Shown here piece by piece: positions 63,244 through 64,000 of a stretch of DNA of 64,000 nt. The position numbers and the translations under genes were made by a program. The stretch covers positions 6,309,001 to 6,373,000 of the forward strand of contig NZ_CP108393.1 in NCBI RefSeq assembly GCF_035961655.1, in the 5' to 3' direction. Position 1 is the first letter of the stretch. The number at the start of each line of letters is the position of its first letter. The DNA comes from Streptomyces sp. NBC_01317 (GTDB taxonomy: Bacteria > Actinomycetota > Actinomycetes > Streptomycetales > Streptomycetaceae). Below the pieces are notes generated by a model. That model worked only from the letters and a program-made list of their open reading frames with translations, was not told where the DNA came from and searched no databases.

Positions 63244-64000
63244 TCAGCGCCGGGGCGAACGCCGCCAGGGGCCGGTGACGGCCAGCATGATCCCCGGCTC
63301 CTGGATGTTGGCGTACAGGACGGCGCCGTCCGGAGAGAACACGACACCCGTGAATTCGCTGTCGTTGAGGTCGTTGCGCGCGAGGGGGTACGTGACCCCG
63401 CTCTCCGTCGCCCCGAAGAGATGCTGGACCCCCTCGCCGTCCTCCGCGAGGATCAGCCCGCCGTACGGCGAGACGGTGATGTTGTCCGGGCCGTCGAAGG
63501 CCCCGTCCCGGTCCGGGTCCGTGTTGACCCCCAGCAGCACCTTGAGGGTGAGCGTGCGGCGCCGGGGATCGTAGAACCAGACCTGCCCGTCGTGCGGGCG
63601 GCCGGGGCTCTCGTCGCGGGCGTACGAGGAGACGACGTACGCGCCCCCGTCCGCCCACCACATGCCCTCCAGCTTCCTGGCGCGGGTTACGTCCCCGTCG
63701 TCGAACTGCTCCCGCACCTCGACGGTCCGCGCCTGCCGGTCGGGCACCTCCAGCCAGTCCACGCCGTAGACCGTGCCGATCTTGGTCGCGCGCGAGAGGT
63801 CGTCCACGAAGCGCCCGCCCGCGTCGAAGCAGCGCGGAGCCTGGAGGACCCCCGCGTCGTCGGCGAGGTGACGGAGCCTGCCCCGGCCGTGCGCGAAGCC
63901 CTTCGGCGGGACCCAGCGGTAGAGCAGTCCGTTGGGGCCGTCCGCGTCCTCCGTCAGATAGGCGTGCCCGGTGCGCGGGTCGACCACGACGGCCTCGTGC
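63244..64000 (-). CDS. PhoX-family phosphatase, C-terminal part
   Basis: The gene runs off the right edge; the last 251 residues are visible. PhoX enzymes are Tat-exported Ca2+/Fe alkaline phosphatases. Seen are the edge motif HEAVVVDPRTGHAYLTED, LEGMWWADGGAYVVSSYARDE, GQVWFYDPRRRTLTLKVLLG, DGPDNITVSPYGGLILAEDGEG and the closing FSPDGAVLYANIQEPGIMLAVTGPW, the expected beta-propeller order. It lies upstream of the PcrA-tail-like gene on the same strand by 119 bases. Confidence 0.88.
   Translation of the reverse strand, partial: HEAVVVDPRTGHAYLTEDADGPNGLLYRWVPPKGFAHGRGRLRHLADDAGVLQAPRCFDAGGRFVDDLSRATKIGTVYGVDWLEVPDRQARTVEVREQFDDGDVTRARKLEGMWWADGGAYVVSSYARDESPGRPHDGQVWFYDPRRRTLTLKVLLGVNTDPDRDGAFDGPDNITVSPYGGLILAEDGEGVQHLFGATESGVTYPLARNDLNDSEFTGVVFSPDGAVLYANIQEPGIMLAVTGPWRRSPRR

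Overview
The window is high-GC actinobacterial chromosome, almost certainly Streptomyces. GTG and ATG starts are both common, third codon positions are strongly GC-rich, the sporulation regulator WhiA is present, and the gene order (uvrB-uvrA-uvrC-rapZ-yvcK-whiA, then gap-pgk-tpiA-secG, then pgi, then pgl-opcA-zwf-tal-tkt, then ctaB/ctaA, then the suf operon, then dapD) is the conserved Streptomyces core order. I see no prophage, insertion sequence, CRISPR array, tRNA or rRNA.

Region by region. 1-5.9 kb: the 3' end of uvrB, two TerD-family genes, a TerC-family membrane protein behind a probable yybP-ykoY manganese riboswitch, and a CtaG-like protein. 5.9-17.8 kb: a metallo-hydrolase and a DinB/maleylpyruvate-isomerase-fold gene, uvrA, a long repeat-filled gap, a PfkB kinase, a Rieske lipoprotein, uvrC, and the overlapping rapZ-yvcK-whiA genes closed by a strong terminator. 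17.9-31.3 kb: a secreted M14 carboxypeptidase, the glycolytic genes gap, pgk and tpiA, secG, an RbpA-family gene, an MFS exporter, pgi, two bacterial PH-domain membrane proteins and a Tat-exported poly-gamma-glutamate hydrolase-like protein. 31.3-37.9 kb (minus strand): the pentose phosphate operon tkt-tal-zwf-opcA-pgl. 38-43.6 kb: haem O and haem A synthases, an amidohydrolase and a two-gene ABC exporter. 43.7-50.5 kb: sufR-sufB-sufD-Rieske ferredoxin-sufC-sufS-sufU-sufT, mostly with 4-base start/stop overlaps. 50.5-57.4 kb: a decayed membrane gene, an SMR efflux pump with its TetR regulator, a zinc-ribbon protein, dapD, dapA, a lipoprotein, a SMI1/KNR4 protein and an acidic protein of unknown function. 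57.4-64 kb: a second copy of the repeat composite, a divergent uronate-catabolism cluster, a double-TerD protein, a stand-alone PcrA-tail-like domain and a PhoX-family phosphatase running off the end.

The most unusual non-coding structure is a composite repeat present twice (about 10449-11168 and 57480-57990). Each copy has outward short repeats flanking two long imperfect hairpins that are inverted relatives of one another, and each copy lies between convergent genes. In the second copy the repeat supplies the last codons and the stop of the adjacent gene. The second notable structure is the 60.2-60.4 kb divergent control region. It has two promoters of the same form (TTGACS, 18 bases, TAGCGT), each followed by a matching TGTCCA-N6-TGAAYA palindrome. 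It serves a uronate pathway that includes an uncharacterised glycoside-hydrolase-like gene.
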